This document shows positions 41,334 to 42,683 of a stretch of DNA of 42,683 bases, piece by piece. Numbering within the stretch: position 1 is the stretch's first letter; the number at the start of each line of letters is the position of its first letter. The stretch comes from Acidimicrobiales bacterium. GTDB lineage: Bacteria > Actinomycetota > Acidimicrobiia > Acidimicrobiales > RAAP-2. The stretch spans positions 1 through 42,683 of the forward strand of contig JANXWA010000017.1 in the NCBI GenBank assembly GCA_025351385.1. The letters run 5' to 3'. A program made the position numbers and the translations under genes. The notes beneath the pieces were generated by a model, which did no database searches, was not told where the DNA came from, and saw nothing but the letters and a program-made list of their open reading frames with translations.

Positions 41334-41579
41334 ATGGGACGACGCGAGGTGCTGGTGCAATTGGACGACGATCTTGTCGCGCGACTTGACCGACTTGCCG
41401 CTGAACGTGGAACTAACCGTTCGGAGCTTCTGCGCAGGGGCGCAGTCGCGGTGCTCGATGCCGAGGAGCTCCGCCGGGCTGACGTCGAACTGCAAGCGTC
41501 ATATCGCTTCACTCCACAAGACCCGTTCGTCGTCGAGGTTGCCGCTCGACTTGCTACCGAGACAATTCCGAATTGGTAG
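41334..41579 (+). CDS. Ribbon-helix-helix antitoxin of a MazEF-type pair
   Basis: An 81-residue protein whose N-terminal half is a ribbon-helix-helix: a strand (EVLVQLDDDLVARLDRLA) then the NRSELLRRGA helix. The C-terminal half (residues 50-81, ending ATETIPNW) is the flexible part that should wrap the toxin. It overlaps the toxin gene by seven bases, which favours tight coupling with antitoxin made first. Confidence 0.82.
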   Translation: MGRREVLVQLDDDLVARLDRLAAERGTNRSELLRRGAVAVLDAEELRRADVELQASYRFTPQDPFVVEVAARLATETIPNW

Positions 41580-41896
41580 CCAGGGGCGACATTATCTGGG
41601 CCGATCTGGGAAGCCCCGCTGGCCGGCGTCCCGTGTGCGTGTTGACTCGAGACGCTGCCATTCAAGTTCTCTCGGCCGTGACCTGCGCTCCGATTACGCG
41701 AACAGTTCGCCGGATTCGCTCGGAGGTCGAAGTTGGCCCTGAAGAAGGACTCCCCGAAGTAAGTGTGATCACTTGCGACAACATCGTGACACTGCCGATA
41801 GGCATGCTCGCCAGCAGCCAGGTCGGCCATCTCAGCCTTGGAAAACGTGCCGAGTTGGACCACGCGCTGCGCTACGCGCTCGATATTCAGTACTGA
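41573..41896 (+). CDS. MazF/PemK-type toxin endoribonuclease
   Basis: A 107-residue toxin of the MazF/PemK/Kid type that cuts mRNA. It has the opening strand VARGDIIWADLG, followed by GRRPVCVLTRDAA, where the RP motif after the first strand is the family's active-site Arg region. TCAPITRTVRR, the CDNIVTLP strand and LGKRAELDHALRYAL complete it. The TTG at 41573, in a TTGGTAG overlap with the antitoxin stop, is the only suitable start. The sequence is intact, so the toxin is likely active and its antitoxin needed. Confidence 0.87.
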   Translation: MVARGDIIWADLGSPAGRRPVCVLTRDAAIQVLSAVTCAPITRTVRRIRSEVEVGPEEGLPEVSVITCDNIVTLPIGMLASSQVGHLSLGKRAELDHALRYALDIQY

Positions 41897-41974
41897 ATCA
41901 ACAAACGCTAGGAATCGCGCGATACGTTTGTCTTCCGATTTTTGGTAGAAGTGACTCTTCCCTCGTGAAGACGT

Positions 41975-42601
41975 CTATCCCGGAGTGCCGAAGTAGTAGG
42001 ACAGGGGCTTCGCCGGTCTAGTTCCCGACTCTCCAGCCACCACGGGATGAACAGCGATTCCACCACACCAGTAGAAACCACTCGTGCGGAGTGGTGCCAC
42101 AACATCCGATTGCCTGACACCGGGGAGCCACACCAGCATTCGATACGACGTGATGCACCTAACAGGAGGGGAACCCGCTGGTTCGTCCGTTCCATAGATC
42201 CAAAAGGAGGCGGTAGTTCGCGGCGCCAACGTCACTGTAGGAATCGGCCCCGACTTGACACCACCGGCGTCGTTGCCATTGACTCCCCCATTTGGAGAAT
42301 TCCCGACCCTCACCGAGAGCGCGTGCACGTCTTTCAACTTCCCAACCGACAATCCGTAGACGCCGACATAAGCGACGCGTACGTAGCCCCGAATGGAACA
42401 ACTCTGACTCCTGACGTTGCGGATCCAAAACAGATCGTTCACATTGCCGGCACCGACAGAGGTGTTGTACTCAGTCACCCGAACCGAAGCCGCAGCGCAC
42501 GAGGGAGCAGTTGCCCCAGAAGCGGGAGCGCTGCTCTTCACAATTGGACACCCCGCGACGAGGGCAAAAACGGCCACAAGGGAGAGTGAACCACGCCGCA
42601 C
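41975..42601 (-). CDS. DUF4232-like secreted lipoprotein
   Basis: A 208-residue lipoprotein. The signal peptide ends in a lipobox, FALVAGC, with Cys18 as the lipid-attached residue. A Ser/Ala-rich spacer leads to a beta-sandwich domain with several Cys (CAAAS, SQSCSIRGY, RCITSY, WCGG) and LAPRTTASFWIYG, the pattern of actinobacterial DUF4232 proteins. Function is unknown. The GTG at 42601 has CATACT six bases before it, one mismatch from the leaderless -10 seen elsewhere. The gene converges on the toxin gene. Confidence 0.75.
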   Translation of the reverse strand: MRRGSLSLVAVFALVAGCPIVKSSAPASGATAPSCAAASVRVTEYNTSVGAGNVNDLFWIRNVRSQSCSIRGYVRVAYVGVYGLSVGKLKDVHALSVRVGNSPNGGVNGNDAGGVKSGPIPTVTLAPRTTASFWIYGTDEPAGSPPVRCITSYRMLVWLPGVRQSDVVAPLRTSGFYWCGGIAVHPVVAGESGTRPAKPLSYYFGTPG

Positions 42602-42683
42602 GACGTCAGTATGTCACCAAACATGTCTAACTACCCGAGCTGGAACCTATACAAGTTTGTCTGCCGATCCTTCATCGAACTAA

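Overview
The window is high-GC DNA with actinobacterial character. The evidence is an actinobacterial-type LexA box over an ImuA'/ImuB/DnaE2 mutasome operon, MptB/PIG-V-type polyprenol-phosphate-mannose-dependent glycosyltransferases, two PIG-L deacetylases of the type linked to mycothiol metabolism, many GTG/TTG starts, and many apparent leaderless genes. Acidimicrobiia or a related deep actinobacterial class is a reasonable guess, but it is inference, because no rRNA or other phylogenetic marker was identified.

Layout. 1-2050 is an accessory-looking edge: the 5' part of an IS481-type transposase, a small unknown gene, the C-terminal remnant of a VOC/glyoxalase gene and an intact 3-methyladenine DNA glycosylase. 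2056-6413 holds three consecutive multi-membrane-span glycosyltransferases (MptB-like, PIG-V-like, GT87-like), probably for lipoglycan or wall mannan. 6433-8802 holds a small membrane protein and a diguanylate cyclase fused to an oxygen-sensing (ODP-type) diiron metallo-beta-lactamase domain. 8937-17286, all on the minus strand, is a peptide-use locus: proline iminopeptidase, secreted family 5 binding protein, two permeases, two ATPases, then a class III CoA-transferase and a frameshifted small gene. 17530-20534 holds a small Thr-rich exported protein, YchF and S-adenosylhomocysteine hydrolase.

20607-25343 holds two tandem PIG-L deacetylases, an NRAMP-related transporter with altered metal-site residues, and a soluble PRC-barrel/MgtE_N/CBS protein; the last two look like a split Mg2+ (or divalent metal) uptake module. 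25447-28743 holds threonine aldolase, a hotdog thioesterase, a FabH-type ketoacyl synthase and a nucleotidyltransferase. 28744-34358 is the SOS mutasome (ImuA'-ImuB-DnaE2) with a near-perfect LexA palindrome over its start codon and a divergent SRAP/YedK abasic-site DNA-crosslinking protein. 35017-40239 holds a DMT transporter, a GNAT acetyltransferase, an SDR lacking its catalytic residues, a phosphotriesterase-like hydrolase, a methyltransferase and a membrane protein. 40451-42601 holds a DHFR/RibD-like reductase, a MazEF-type toxin-antitoxin pair and a DUF4232-type lipoprotein.

Three observations stand out: (i) the NRAMP-like transporter paired with a membrane-free MgtE regulatory module; (ii) a strict TANNNT-N6-start-codon architecture at eight or more genes, indicating widespread leaderless transcription; (iii) the oxygen-sensor/diguanylate cyclase fusion with all diiron ligands and a product-inhibition I-site.
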